A stretch of DNA of 64,000 nt from Hoplostethus atlanticus (GCA_034670405.1 JAXDDX010000212.1:62001-126000); one strand, 5' to 3'. Numbered from the stretch's first letter, positions 23,419 to 37,458 are shown. A program made the numbers and translations. Notes: generated by a model not told the origin, from the sequence alone.

Positions 23419-23834
23419 CAAGCCTGATGTTCTGCTATGTTATTGTATCATATTTCTTCCCTTAGCACTTCTCTACTATACATGATCAGGATTATTACTG
23501 CAGCTACATCTCTTGTCTGGCTGCTCTATTGTCTGACCCTTGACCTCTGTACTATTAGTTTGAATTGTTGGTGATCTAGGAATTGAAGCATAATAATGTT
23601 ACACTCATCACATCATAACCGACAGCGTGAGGAGGAGCAGCGTGTCGGTGCAGTATGAAGCAGCGTTCTGCAGCCGTCCGGTTCATGGCGTGCCGAGCGT
23701 GCGCTTGTATATTTAACCCCTCTTGAAAAGTGTCCTGTTGCTGATTGGCAAGAAGGAAGTTCCACCCTCTACAGGAAGTCATGCTGTGTAACCCTGTCTG
23801 CTTCGGTCCTGGAGGACTAACCCAGACCACTGAG

Positions 23835-23861
23835 AACACACACACACACACACACACACAG
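23835..23861. repeat. (AC)n microsatellite
   Basis: About 13 AC units. Confidence 0.95.
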
Positions 23862-24059
23862 ATAGATTTACACATTCAGACGCACACACTCATAATGCTG
23901 TCTAACCTGAGCTATACAGTAAACTGCAGAATGGGAGACAATGCGTTGAGGTTTCGACCTATTTCACAATTTTTACAACGCAACGCCAAAATGTCATGAA
24001 GTTGATCACAACCTCTGAAACTGTTACGCGTTGTGGACACGAATAACATGAAGTTTACG

Positions 24060-24430
24060 TTCCTCCTTAAGGATTCCTTAAGGATTAAGACAGTACGCCT
24101 TTTTCACTTGTTCAGCACATGAAAAAGCTAGCTAACAGTTGAGTTTAGGCAAGTAAAACAACTTTGGTTAAGGTTAGCGTCGAGGTTAGGCAACTAAAAG
24201 GTTTTGGTCATGTTTAAATCAGAAAAACTTCGCTCCCGGTAGAAAACCTGTGTGGAGAGTCGGAATTGAACCCAGGTCAGTAAATGTCTCTGCCCACCCA
24301 ACCTCCACACCCTTACTCCCTACCACGCTGTTTCACCATCAAACTACTTCCTGTTTCTAGTCGTGTCTCCTTCATGTCATTTATAGTGGAGAGGAAACGT
24401 ATTTCTCTCACTTTTCTCACACGTTATTTT
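24060..24430 (+). repeat. Interspersed repeat, copy A
   Basis: Landmarks ggaattgaaccc, gtaaatgtctc, tactacttcctgtttctag and cgtgtctccttcatgt recur in the same order at 33100-33345. Unclassified element; no coding frame. Confidence 0.65.
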
Positions 24431-25064
24431 CATTTGAACACACCGTCCTCATCTCCAGGCTGGGTTTTAATACAACAACATATGGGTCTAACTCTAGGTT
24501 CCTCCCTTTATTGTTCTTAATTCAGGTGGATGACCAGAGAAATAGTTCCTGGGTGTGAGAGGATTCATGGTGGTCAGTCTGTGAAACCTGCCTCCCCCTG
24601 CCTCCCCCTGCTAACCCAGCGGAGGTTCATCAGTCTGGGTTTCAGTGGAGAGTTTTAGTGTCCCATAATGTTTAAATGCTGTTTCAGAAGATTTTCACCC
24701 TGATGACAATTAAAAACACTGAATATTTGTTTTGTTTTGAAACTTTTGGCATGAACATGGTTGAAATGAAAGATTAAAATATTGTCTATCATCAGTTTCA
24801 ATCCAAAAGTACTGATCCTAGTCGTAACAGCACTATGCCGAAGACGAAGCAGACTACTGTGTCTGACTTCCCTGCAGGGGAAATAAGGACTTTTATTTGT
24901 TGAAGCCCTCGTCTGTGTTTCTGTGTCCGAGACCCGTGAAGAGTGTAATACTTGTGTAACGCAGCAGCTTTTCCATTTGGAAGGGAAACAGGAACACTCG
25001 ACCTGAAAGACACAAGTCACTCTCTACCTCTACCGAGTCTTCCTGTGTCCTGCTGAACAGCGTG

Positions 25065-25160
25065 GCAGGGTGGGCTGGTGGTTAGAGCCTGTCCTGTAAC
25101 CACAAGGTCATAGGTTCAAACCCAGCAGGAGGCAATGTTTACCATCAACTGTCTTTGCTT
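25065..25160 (+). mobile_element. tRNA-headed SINE fragment
   Basis: An A-box-like gctggtggttagagcc and a B-box-like aggttcaaaccc lie about 35 bp apart. The reverse complement of this head (taaccaccgggccacc) occurs at 34194-34209. Confidence 0.55.
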
Positions 25161-25299
25161 CCAGTTATTGCATGAGGCACCAAACCCTGACCTGTTCAGT
25201 TTAAAGGTGCTACAGGTCTCACTGTTAAACAATTGTGATACTTTGATGAAATTACTGAAATAGTACGAGACTACTGGTCGCCTCTATCTCACGCCCGTG

Positions 25300-25395
25300 G
25301 TATTGTTAGTGTTTCTCCAAATTAGGACTACATTTCCCATAAGCCCCACTTCACTCCTTCCACCATCTGCTGTTGCCAGAAACTCTGAAATCTTT
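25300..25395. repeat. Interspersed repeat, copy 2
   Basis: Same orientation and same landmark strings as the copy at 20252-20350 (gtgtttctccaaat, tacatttcccata). Unclassified. Confidence 0.5.
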
Positions 25396-25582
25396 CGCCT
25401 GTGATCAGACAAGACGCTTTATTGAACATGTCGGTGTCTTTTTTTTTTTCGGTTCATTGATTTGTTTCCATGTCCACTAACATCTCAACTCTTCAAAATT
25501 AATCATTGTTAGAGGAAATCTGATGACCAAACGGTCAAAATCCTCAGATTCCCTCGGCCGCCTTTGTCATTCTTTCACTGGA

Positions 25583-25614
25583 GCTGTTGTTGTTGTTGTT
25601 GTTGTTGTTGTTGA
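25583..25614. repeat. (GTT)n microsatellite
   Basis: About ten gtt units. Confidence 0.95.
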
Positions 25615-25644
25615 TGAGATATACCGCCACCTTAAGCCGTGCAC

Positions 25645-25684
25645 ACTCACACGTACACACACACGTACACACACACACACACAC
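25645..25684. repeat. (AC)n microsatellite, impure
   Basis: AC runs interrupted by acgt. Confidence 0.9.
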
Positions 25685-26404
25685 CCCAAAGCTCATAAAG
25701 CTCTTCCTCCTCGTCTTTCAGTCCCATGGTGGCCAGGTTGGGTTTGGCCGCTAACCAGGAAACCTCCTGTTCCTTTGCAATTAGGCGCTTCCTCAGCCAA
25801 TCAGCGAGTGACGACCTTGAATGCACGCCCAGACCCTGACCTTTGACCCCGTTGGGGAGAGACGGACTGTCTGTCTGAGGAGGTGGAGTGCCCACCTAGC
25901 ACGCTACCTCTGTGTTGGGCCAGTAGATTACAGGCCTTTAGGGTATAACTCTTATTTTTTCCACATTAGCCACATGGATTTTTAAATGTCCGCACAGAGG
26001 CAGTATTTTTTTATTGTTCAGATTATTGTTTTCTATTTGACATTTTAGGCATTTAGCACTCATACGCAGTGACTTGCAAAGAGTACAACAGTAAAATAAG
26101 CTTAACTTCCTCTGTAGATTGGCAACCAGGGTCTGAAATGACCAAGCACCAAATGCCAGTAAAGTTTGTCTTTGATGGTTAAATCAATAAGGAAACTTAG
26201 ACAATAACATTTGAACACCATTAGAAACCTGTTCTATACAGTGTTTGGTCTCATGTTGTCCCTGCTGACCACCGTAAACTCTTTCTGACCGTGAGCCAAT
26301 CAAACCGAAGCAACTCAATGGTTCTGTGTGAAACTGGCTTGCTGATTGGCTCGACACAAAGCGATAGCATCTAAACTGGAACTTAACACGTGGTGAGTCT
26401 CCTG

Positions 26405-26455
26405 AGGATGAATTTCCCCCCGGGGATCAATAAAGTATCCATCTATCTATCTGTG
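26405..26455 (+). mobile_element. LINE-type 3' tail
   Basis: gaatttccccccggggatca followed by ataaagtatccatctatctatctg, the common 3' end of fish LINEs. A similar tail (aatttcccctcagggacaat) is at 29231-29262. Confidence 0.55.
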
Positions 26456-28812
26456 AACTACAAAGTTAAGCTAGTGTATAAGTGAGTGAGCAACTTTTAA
26501 ATTGAAAATCTGTTCTTGTCTCAGATTCTATACGGGAAAATGTGTGTTGATTATTTTTTACTGATTCAATTATTCTTTCTTTCTATTATTATTATTATTT
26601 TATTCTTAACTTCTTTGCCTCGGTTTGTTCTACCGCTGTTATTCTGCTCATCCTAATAATGCTGTATTTGTAGTAATACTCTATTTTCTTGTATTTCCTG
26701 TATCGTTTTACTGCATTGCAGCTGCAACGTCCCAATTTCCCCACCAGCATTGTTAAAGTTTCATCTCATCTTATCTCACCCAGAATGGTTGCGACTACTA
26801 GAGCATCAGTCCGGTTTGACATGAGGAGGAGAAAAGGTTGAGGAAGAGTCGTAAAGTGACATGGTCTGACTTCCTCTGCCGGCCTGCTGACTGAGACAGA
26901 GAACACCTAACATCCTGGAGAGGAAACTGAGAGATATGTGGTTTTATGATCAGGCGAGGCTGCCCTGCGCGGTGTCGGGGTCCTGGTAATAAGTCCACAG
27001 GGCATCGCTCCCCGGCCCAGAGCTGCTTCCTCTCCTTGACCCTGGGCTGATGAAGGAAGAGAGTTTATGAGAGGCGTCCACTTGTTGCCCTCTGTAGTCA
27101 TTCACACGTTCACATTTCAGGCATTTAAAGGGGCCCTGTTGTTTATACACACACACGATCAAAGATGTTTAGTGAAGACAAAATTTGATTTTGTTGGTTA
27201 CAATTATTGCATTTTCAAAAATTCAATTTCACAAATTCTTTCAAGGCAGTTTCAGACCAACTCCAGTAAACGCATCACAACTGGACCTGGTCCTGATTGG
27301 CTCCCTCTCCCTCACAAGACATCTGTCCAATCAGGCCAGTTTGCAGCATTTGAACTGGAAAGCCTCTCAGCAGGTTGACCTCTTAGTCTTCACATTCATT
27401 TAATTTAACTAATACAATTCAACTTTTAACTAAACTACATTTATTTGCAAAACATCATGAAGAACTTTATTTTAATCCTGAGCCAGAGTAGACTTGAAAA
27501 CAAAATCATGAAAACTGAATATGTGTTACAGCCGCAGCCTGACTTCCCACTCTGCAGCGTACCTCAGTGTTGAAACACTTACATAACCACACTATTGCCC
27601 ATATTCCATTTTATAGCTTTTATTGTTTTATTATTTGTACTATTCTTATTGTTTCTACTGTTTTTATTGCCAATTGTATATTCTTTTTGCGTGCTTATAT
27701 TCTATTTCCTTTTACCTGTTGAATCTTATTACTTTTGCTGCTGTAACGACCCAATGTTCTCATATAATCTCGTATTATTTCTGTTAATTTCTTTTGGTTA
27801 GACGGTTATCAAATATTGAGAAGAGATATTCTGTGTGGCACCTTTCTATGTATGATACTTGAGTTTGGTGAAGAGGACGTTCATTCATTCAGTCAGTCAG
27901 TCAATCAACCACTCAAGTTTAGAAACCAAGTCTTTCAGACATTAATAATCTTCCCAGGTTTGGTCTTTGCCAACATGCTTGTTTGTTCCTCAGATTTGAT
28001 TTCTGTCTTTCAGTTTCCTCACTTTACATTTGCATCACTACTTTGGAATGGAAACCTGCTGCAAGTTCCTGGTAGCAAGGAGCGTCGATCCAAGAGCACA
28101 TGAATGTAATTGTAGTGACAGATGTGTCCACTAGGCGTCCTACTTTCACTACAAATATCAGCTCCGGTATGAAATGAAACCCACTGTGACCAATACTAAT
28201 GTATGAATTTGATGTGAGTCTTTACTGACTCTGGAAGCTGCAAGACTCCTAAAATCAAATTGACTAGATACTGTGAGAAAAAACCCAGGGGTGTGATGAG
28301 TCCTAAAATATCTTACTCAAATAGAAATACTGCTACTTTGAAAGTTTACTTAAATAGAAGTGAAGATTCTGGTGAAAGTGAAGTAAAAGAAGTTGAGTAA
28401 CTTTTGTTTTTTTTACAGAAGAGAACATTGTTGCATGTGAGAAGACAGAGAACAGAAACACAATATGATGCAATGCTTCTGGAGAGACGACAACCTGTGC
28501 TCAGATTTTCCTGGGGCCTTCCTGGAACCTTCTCAAGGACCTCTGGCTGTTCCAGGACCCTCTAGGCCGCTGTCACCCCACAAAACACCAGAAGATGGTA
28601 GCAAACTACAACATCCAGCATCCAGCATGAAACCAACCTGCTCAAATCATAGGAGACCCCCCCCTCCACCCCCACCACCACCACCCCCAGCAGGTCCAGT
28701 GCTGCCAGATGCTGCAGCTGCCCGAGACTCTCAGATCCCCTCTGGCATGCAGCTGGTTGCCGAATGACAGGAATATCGTCTAGGACGTCTCCCCTTACAA
28801 ATATAATATATC

Positions 28813-29003
28813 ATGTACCATCTTGCTTTTATTCTAACCTCACTGGGAGTCGTTTACGGCAGGGCGGTGAGGACCAAACCCCGGAGCGCCGACTGTCCCT
28901 CTCTGTGTAGGTGTGAAGGCGATGGGATGCTGTGGCGGGTCGACTGTGTGGATCTCGGTCTCAGAGACGTTCCCTCTGACCTGAGTGGCTTCACGTCCTG
29001 TCT
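28813..29003 (+). CDS. lgr5: lgr5 exon 1: signal peptide and Cys-rich LRR N-cap
   Basis: The ATG at 28813 is preceded in frame by a TAA at 28804, so no upstream start is possible. [16 protein letters not shown] is a short signal peptide. The LRR N-terminal cap has [11 protein letters not shown] and WRVDC, matching the four-cysteine cap of LGR5. The exon ends in phase 2 at GTAAGT. Confidence 0.88.
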
Positions 29004-32000
29004 GTAAGTAAAGCAGATATTAAAAACTGAGTTTTGTCTGGAGAACTTTGCACACTTTAAAAGGTACATATACTTCAAATTGTATTTTTATAGGATATTC
29101 AGGAGTCTGTTGTTAGAGCGGTTTAATGCTTCACTCAGGACTCTTCTGTCTCTGCTATTGTTTTTTACATACTTCATGTATTGATGTATATGTGATTTAT
29201 GCCTGTTCTTATGCACCTGGCTGCAAGGTGAATTTCCCCTCAGGGACAATAAAGTTTAATTGAATTAATTGAAAATATGTGTAGAAATTTTTCTCACAAT
29301 ATACAAACTATATTGTACATGTAGACAACATTCATTTGAAATTTATGTGAGTGTCCAAAAGATATTTTGGATATGCTTGCAGATTTTTTCAACAGGACTT
29401 AAGAAGAAAACGTGTTTTCAAAACATAGTTTGAATGAATGAATTGAATGAATATTTATATGTGCACATTTTTGTAATCAATCTCAATAAAATAAAATATC
29501 TCTATAATAGTATATATATATATATATATATAATATATATCTCTATCTCTCTAAATATCACATATTCTGTATAGTAATATATGTGAAATGTGTTGTTTTG
29601 CACTAGTTTTATTACAAGTATGTTTGTAGTACACTACAAGTAAGGGTTTTCTTCTCAGTGGCTGGAGGAGTTGAACAATATCCAGTAACAGTTTAGTGTC
29701 CTAACTGTAGCTCTGTGAGGAAAACCTGCCCATAAAAACTCTAGATTTCTTTATTTTATTTAACATTTATTATGAAGTCGATTACTGTTAGAACAAATTC
29801 TTATTCACAATGACGGCCTGGCAAGAGGAAAAAGGACTCTTGACGGGGAATTTAAAAAAAAAAAGGCTAGAAAAACATAATAAAACAGACACATAAAAAA
29901 CACAAACATAATGGACAGACACATTTAAGGACTTGGAGACAAACAGCGTGACAAATAACAACAAGAAAACCACTAAAATCAATTAAACCACGCGACAAAA
30001 ACACAGCTGCACCAACAGAGAAGTTAGTGTCGTTATTTTGGTGAGAAACTTTTGGACTGAAACTGTCCGACTGGAACGAGACCCGGCTTATTTCAATAAT
30101 GGATCTTATTAATTGTTCACAATGCCAGAAAAAACATTGGAGCTCAAATTGTTGCAAGGCGGCCTAACAAAGGCCCCGGCAGCCAGAAGGCCTCATGGTA
30201 ACACAACGCCGCTGGTGAAAACCTCAGAACTCCAGTTTTGGTGATTCTCATGTTTTAACTTCAGTTGAAGGATTTCATGCTGCACAATTCTACAACTCTT
30301 GAGTTTATGAAACCTTTTCAAAACTAATTCGATAGACACAAAAATGCCTTTTCTTAGTTAATTTTGGAGATACAGCGATACGTTTATTTTTCATCAATTT
30401 AAAAGAAATGTACTTATTTGTCAACACTCCTCATCTTGTTATAATAAAAATAATTTCAATCTTGAGTCATGTCAACTTCACTTTAAGTACATTTTTCTTG
30501 CCACTGCACCAGTTGCTGCAAGAGAAGTAAAGAAATGAAGCAAAGTTACCATAAGTGGTGCAGACACACAAAAAAGAGGCAAATAAAAACTTTTTTCATC
30601 AAATAATAAACTCCTGATAGCAGTGTTACCACCGCCTCCAGCATCCCTGCTTGTGTACTTTCCTCAGCCCCAACTTGGAAATGTATAGAAAGGATGGATT
30701 GGACAGGGTGGGGGCTGGGATTCAGGGGCCCCATACCTTTGGCAGGGGCCCCCAAACCAGTAGGTCCGCCCCTGAGGGCAGGAAGTGGTGTTTATTGGTC
30801 CAACATCAGCTGGTAGGTTTGATCTCCTTCAGAAGAGACAAATACAGAAAACTGATTCTGTAACAAATAAAATAAATGTACCTTCAGAAAGAGAGAAAGC
30901 AACTGACTAAAAGTAATTTTAGATAAATATAAATATGGCTGACCAATATAGGCAACAATATACATTAACAAAGCATTACAATTCATTTGGGTTTTATAAT
31001 TGATAAAGTTTAAATTGTGTAAGTAAAATAACTGAAATGCAATAGCCTGTATCCTTCATGACCTACACCAAACCCTCACGGTGATGTGTTCATCATCCTA
31101 CAGCTGCATTCTGCCACATGCTAGTCCTGTGATCTTCTGATGAAAGTTTTGAACATCGAAACGCCAATAAATTTTCACTACCGATGCGAGAAAACTCCTG
31201 TGATCTCGGACAGTAAAGTCGAGATTTGTGAACCGAACGAAGCAAGCCAAGACCCAAACCTGTGATTTAATCAGGACACGAAGCCTGGGAGACCATGGTA
31301 TGCTGCTTTTCTTGACACATTGATGGCAACAGATTAAAAAAAAATTAAATTCCTTTCAGGCTTTCCTCAGCTCTTCCCAGGAGTAATGTGTGATCCACAC
31401 AGACATGTCGCAAATCATCTTCCTCACAAAAATGAAGACGTTCATGCAGCTTCAGAGTTTTGTTTTGCAGGAAGGTGATTCTTAGTTGTTTTTTTCTGAA
31501 GTTCATTTCTAATACTGCTTCTCTAATGTTTTCCTGCTGTTTTTTCCTGCTTTTTGTGTTTCTCAACACCTCGGGCACATGTTCTGGTTGGGAACTGTTA
31601 AAACTACTATAATAACCTTTTACGATCGTACAAAATCCATCATCCACTTCCTTTGCCAGAGGATCAGATCTCGCTCTCTTGATGGAATCAACCTGAATTA
31701 AAACCTGTATGATTGTTTTTAGGAGGTTTTGTTCACAGGAGTAATTGAACTGTCTGAGGTTATAGGAAGAACACTGGATTTTCACTACAATACAGAACAT
31801 CAATTTCTATGGAAGAACCAACGTATGTTGAGGAATTCTTCAATAATGGAAACTACATCTGAACAGCACTCAGCACAGTTATAAAGTACAGTATAATAAA
31901 AGCATCAACAACCAATTAAATCTGAATTTCACTGATGATGTTGAGGACAAACTGATGATGTTGAGGACCAGCTGATGATGTTGAGAACAAACTGATCATG

Positions 32001-32704
32001 TTGAGGACCAGCTGATGATGTTGAGAACAAACTGATCATGTTGAGGACCAGCTGATGATGTTGAGAACAAACTGATCATGTTGAGGACCAGCTGATGATG
32101 TTGAGGACAAACTGATGATGTTGAGGACAAACTGATGATGTTGAGGACCAGCTGATGATGTTGAGGACCAGCTGATGATGTCGAGGACAAACTAATGATG
32201 TTGAGGACAAACTGATGATGTTGAGAACCAGCTGATGATGTTGAGGACCAGCTGATGATGCTGAGGACAAACTGATGATGTTGAGGACCAGCTGATGATG
32301 TTGAGAACAAACTGATGATGTTGAGGACCAGCTGATGATGTTGAGAACAAACTGATGATGTTGAGGACCAGCTGATGATGTTGAGAACAAACTGATGATG
32401 TTGAGGACCAGCTGATGATGTTGAGGACCAGCTGCTGCTGAGCTGGTTCCTCCGCGGGGTCAGGCGGGTTTGGGCTGCAGCGGGCAGGGGGGGGGTTAAC
32501 AGCAGCAGCAGTCTGCTTTGCTTCATGACACCTTGCTAATCTTCACGCCAGCAGTGAAATGTTAAGGAGCGCTGAATGTAACCTGCTTTGATCAGCGTCA
32601 CACCACCGCCCTTCACTGCTGCTTTATCAGCCCGATTACAGCGACAAATCCCTCCACGCATGTTACATCAAGTTTCACAAGGATGTTAGCCTCCGCCTTA
32701 GTGA

Positions 32705-32758
<54 letters not shown>

Positions 32759-35700
32759 TGAGAGGTAAACTGTCTATCAGCAGGCTGCGGTCTGTCCTCT
32801 TGGTCATGAAGATATTGGAGTTGCGATTTTAAAATGAAAGTCATTCTGCCATCTTCTGAACACACAGGATGTGATGCAACCTGCACACAACTTAGGTCCA
32901 GTTGTCCAGTACCATTTGAGTCAGTTTGTGCTGTGAAGCGTCGATATGACTGCATGCAACACGGTCTTGGAACGTTTTGTGAAATGTACAAATACCGTAA
33001 CTATGAAACGCAGATTCATGTTCAGGAAATATGTGAAGGTTTCGTTCCTCCACCATGAAAGGATTATGTGACAACAGCATGAATTGGTCATTTTCACGTT
33101 AGGTAACACTCTAGTTCAGGTAACTAAACCAGTCTGGTTCAGGTCAGCTTAAGGTTCTGGTCATGGTTAAATTGAAAACTTGAGTCATGAGTTGGGAATT
33201 GAACCCTGGTTGCCGGAGTCGAAGGTAAATGTCTCCGTCCATCCTGTTTCAATGCCAAACTACTTCCTGTTTCTAGCCGCGTCTCCTCCATGTAATCCTT
33301 TCATGGTGGGAAAACAGGTTTCTATCACTTTTTGTGCACAGAGCATCTTCTATCTTATTCTATCTTATCTTCTATGTTGTTTGGATTCAGTTGATGTTTC
33401 TTAATACCTCATTCTTATTTGGCTCATCTCATCTATCTGATTGTTTGGTTTTCTCTCCCTAAATTTAAGACTTTGTAGAGAACCTTTTTTCCAATTGTCC
33501 AATAGCAAATCAGATGAAGCATATCCTACTAATAACCCTGATCTGTATTGACCCAAGTGTGGACATGAAAACAACCCAGTAACCCTGATTACTGCGTGTC
33601 AGTATGGTGCGTTTCTGCAGTGGAAAAAGCATACATGTGTGGAATGAACAGCTGGGCAGTCGGGTTGCGGGTGCATCTTGCTAACACACTCTGTATCTGG
33701 CCATCCAGAGATCTGAGCATGAACGAGCTGTCGGCGCCGCCTGCCCACGTCTTCTCCAACCTCCACGCCCTCCGAGAGCTGTGAGTAAGACCTGCCTGCT
33801 GTCTGGGAACATTTACATTCATGTTGTCAGGCGTTTGGATGACGCCTTGATCCAGAGCAAGCTGTAATGAGTTCAGTTCAGTGTGTTGCTCAAGGACTCT
33901 GACAGGACACACTGGCTGCTGCAGATATCAAACCTGATGGAACCACAGGGGCACCCTGAAAGTCATGATGACATGTTTCCACTGATTTTTGATTAAAGTT
34001 TTAGAGCACTTCAGTTGCCACGTTGCCCGCTGTAATTTAGAGACTCACATCCATACATGCCTTTCACAAGTCAGCCGGCAGGGTAGCCAGGGGTGGCGTC
34101 ACCGTGCAGCTAATGGACACTTTGACAGGGTGGACACATCAGCTGCTGTGGGATTGAACCTGTGACCTTATGGGTGCAGGACAGTCTTCCTAACCACCGG
34201 GCCACCCTGTTCAGCTCCAGGTTTCACAGTGATGCCTAAACTAGATTTCTAACATGATCCCTGCTTCACATGAGTGCATCGGTGGCCAAAAGGTGACCAC
34301 AGGAGCGGCAGGGAAGACAGCTTAGACAGACCGTCCTGTTATTGAAATACCACAGGTTTGATCCCTACCACAGCCATGTGTCCTGCTGAAGTGTCCTGGA
34401 GCAAGACACTGAACTCCCTACCTGCTCACTCACTGTAAGTCGCTCTGGATAAGAACGTCAGCTGAAAATATAAAATATAAAAAATATAAAAGTTGACATA
34501 CTTAAAAGCGGAGATGTTGGGAGCTCCTCCCATTGGTCAGTTTACCAGTGGTGATGAGAACATAGACACCAAAATCAAAATGTGTTCCTGGTAGATCATT
34601 TGCTCCGGTACTCTATGCTAACCCTTCAGCATACACTATGTTGAGTGATAGTAGGCTTCTAGCATTATCTCAAAGAGAATAAATGAGAAAATGAGAACTT
34701 GTAGCAGCTGGCAGTTTTATGTAGGAGGCTGGTAAAATTTACACACAACATGATATAAAATTAACGTACTGTTTTGAACTGCCAGGATCTACTTGGATCC
34801 ACTACTAGGAAGTGAAGGTGGCGGACGAGAGGCTCGACTATTTATAAATGTACATTCCATACAATAAAACCCCCTAACAACATTTGATTACTAAAAGATC
34901 ACCCTTCGTTGGATAATGTTTCACCTACTATCACTCAACGTAGCGTATGCTAAAGTGTTAGCATGGTGCCTACTATCACTCAACATATCGTATGCTAAAG
35001 TGTTAGCATGGAGCCTACTATCACTCAACATATCGTATGCTAAAGTGTTAGCATGGAGCCTACTATCACTGAATGTAGCGTATGCTAAAGTGTTAGCATG
35101 GAGCCTACCATCACTGAATGTAGCGTATGCTAAAGTGTTAGCATGGAACCTACTATCACTCAACATATCGTATGCTAAAGTGTTAGCATGGAGCCTACTA
35201 TCACTGAATGTAGCGTATGCTAAAGTGTTAGCATGGAGCAGCATGAGCAGAGTGAATGACCTACCAGGGACACGTGGATGATTTTGGTATCTATGCTCTC
35301 ATCACTTGGGTGGGTTGGCCAACTCGACAAACCGCAGTGTATTCCTTTCACTTCTGAAATTGAACGCCTCAAATCCCTCTTGCCACATCATGGCCCTTGT
35401 GATGCCTTCATGGCTCCAAATAGTATTGGCTCCTGTGCCAGGAAGGGAACCATGGGATTAATTTAGACAGCCAGCTTGTAAATACGGGGAAAGGAAAAAC
35501 AAAGCAAACCACCAGAACAGATGAATAACACTGAGGGATCAATCCGGTTCAATAGATGAACTAACAGATCGGGGACGGAGCCAGAAGCACTAAACATGCT
35601 CAAATGAAACTCTGTTTTCTAGCCGGCGTTCCTCGTGCGTCTGGTATATGGATTCAGGATATTGAAACCCGGCAACAACAGGAGCAGGTTATTAGTTACA

Positions 35701-37404
35701 AGGCTGCTGGCTTTGTTCTGACGAGCATTTGGATTAACCCGGTGATCACCAGAACAACTGAGCTGACTCACACGGAGCAGATGTGTTTATGCAATCGAGC
35801 CGGGTGGTTCATACACAGTAGCGCGTTGCCAAACACACAGAACCTCTCACAGGGCTGTAGCGCTGCGTCGCGTCCAGGGCGTTTCCTTTCACCTTTATGA
35901 AAGCCCATTAATTGTGTTTCCTGTTTCTCCTCCTCCTGCAGCCGGCTGGCGGGAAACGGCTGGACCGGCGTCCCCAAAGAGGTTTTTGCAGGACTTGTAA
36001 ATCTGAGAGTGCTGTAGGTGACACCTTCTTTAAAAACATGTTACTAACTCATGCTTTGTGTTGAAATGAACATTTATTTATTTATTGGTAAGATATTGCA
36101 AATGAACAATGATATTGAATTAGTACTTGATGAAAATCTCCCTGATAGAGAAAGACAACATGTAGTAAGTGGAGAAAATGTAATGCACTAAAATAAGTTC
36201 TAATACGTTCTAGTGCCTGACCTAAGTGTTGAGGGATGGACCAGCGTTGAGCTGCTTTCTGTAATGAAACGATGTTATATTGTGTCTCTGAACGCTGTGA
36301 TAGTTTCTAATATACGAGGTGACGTGTTCTGTTATTTGCCAGCAGAAGATAAAAGAGCTTTTACACCCTAGTGAAGGAGTTTCATTAAGTACCAGCACAG
36401 TATCGTTCTGTTCTTCCAGTGGGTTGGAGAACCGGCTGATGAACTAGAATCAACATTTTCATTAACAGTGCTAAAAAATCCAATATATCCAATATTTTCA
36501 CCTTCACCTTCTGATTTCTCCTTCCTCCTCATACAGAATGCTGCAGAACAATCGCCTACAGCAGGTTCCCTCTGAAGCCTTGGAGAACCTGAAGAACCTG
36601 CAGTCCTTGTGAGTACGCCTCAACTCAGCTGAATTTACACTTCATACCCTCGACCGCCTCGGTATCGGTTGCTTGTAACGTTGCTGATCTAGGAACTGAA
36701 GCTCATTCTACTGTTGTGAGTCACTCTGTCCCTGCAGCTCAGTGGAACTCGACCATTCGTAGGTTGTAGAACAAAACTAGTGTCAGGCTCCGTCCACACT
36801 ACGCCGTTTAAATTTGAAAACAGCATTTTCCTGTCTTGTGTTTTCGAAAAGCTCCCATTCCACACTACACCACCAAAAACGACACTTCCTTCCATGGGCG
36901 TTCCTTCGTTTTCACCGTCCAAATTGTAGTGTTCAAATTGACGCCACACTACGCCGACGTTTTCGGGGGTAGAAAGCGGCGGCGTAGTGTGGACGGAGAC
37001 AACATGGAGAGATAAATATGCTTTTTCATATTTAAACAGCCTAGTGTGGACGTGTCCAAACGGCCTCCTGGTGGCTGAAAGAGAACAAAATTAGAAATTT
37101 CTGAACTTTCTTCCAAAGTTGCTTCGGGACGGAGCAGCAGTAAAGAAGCAGTAAACAACCGAATCACTAAAGGAGGTGGAGGAGGCCGGGGGAGGGGGGG
37201 GGGGGGTGTCTGGTATAACACAACCTGACATCTACTTTCATCTTTACAGACCATGTAGGATCGGGGTTGATGTTAATGCTTCTCTGTTGGGGTCCGTCCT
37301 CCTGAGAGCACCAGAGTCTGAGTCGAATTTTCCATTCTGTTTAGAAATGTGGTCAGGAGGGTCTATATTCCTGTCCGGATGAGAAAAGAAAACAAATGTA
37401 CACA

Positions 37405-37458
<54 letters not shown>

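Larger units (their letters stand above)
18537..28812. other. Long region without a recognised protein gene
   Basis: Between the lectin signal exon and lgr5 I see interspersed repeats, microsatellites and one tRNA-Lys-like unit. In human this interval holds PTPRR and TSPAN8; no tetraspanin or phosphatase motif is apparent on either strand. Short open frames here (under about 120 codons) lack domain signatures. The lgr5 promoter should lie at the right end. A proline-rich 100-codon frame at 28465-28767 could be part of its 5' UTR. Confidence 0.6.
29004..33708 (+). other. lgr5 intron 1
   Basis: Holds AT-rich simple sequence (29515-29545), a LINE-type tail (29220-29265), a 20-bp minisatellite, a GT microsatellite and one interspersed repeat. 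It also holds a 152-codon minus-strand open frame of unknown nature (31345-31803). Confidence 0.7.

Noticed and set aside
31996..32526. Two long minus-strand frames of QHHQ/NIIS repeats
   Set aside because: Translations of the 20-bp minisatellite.
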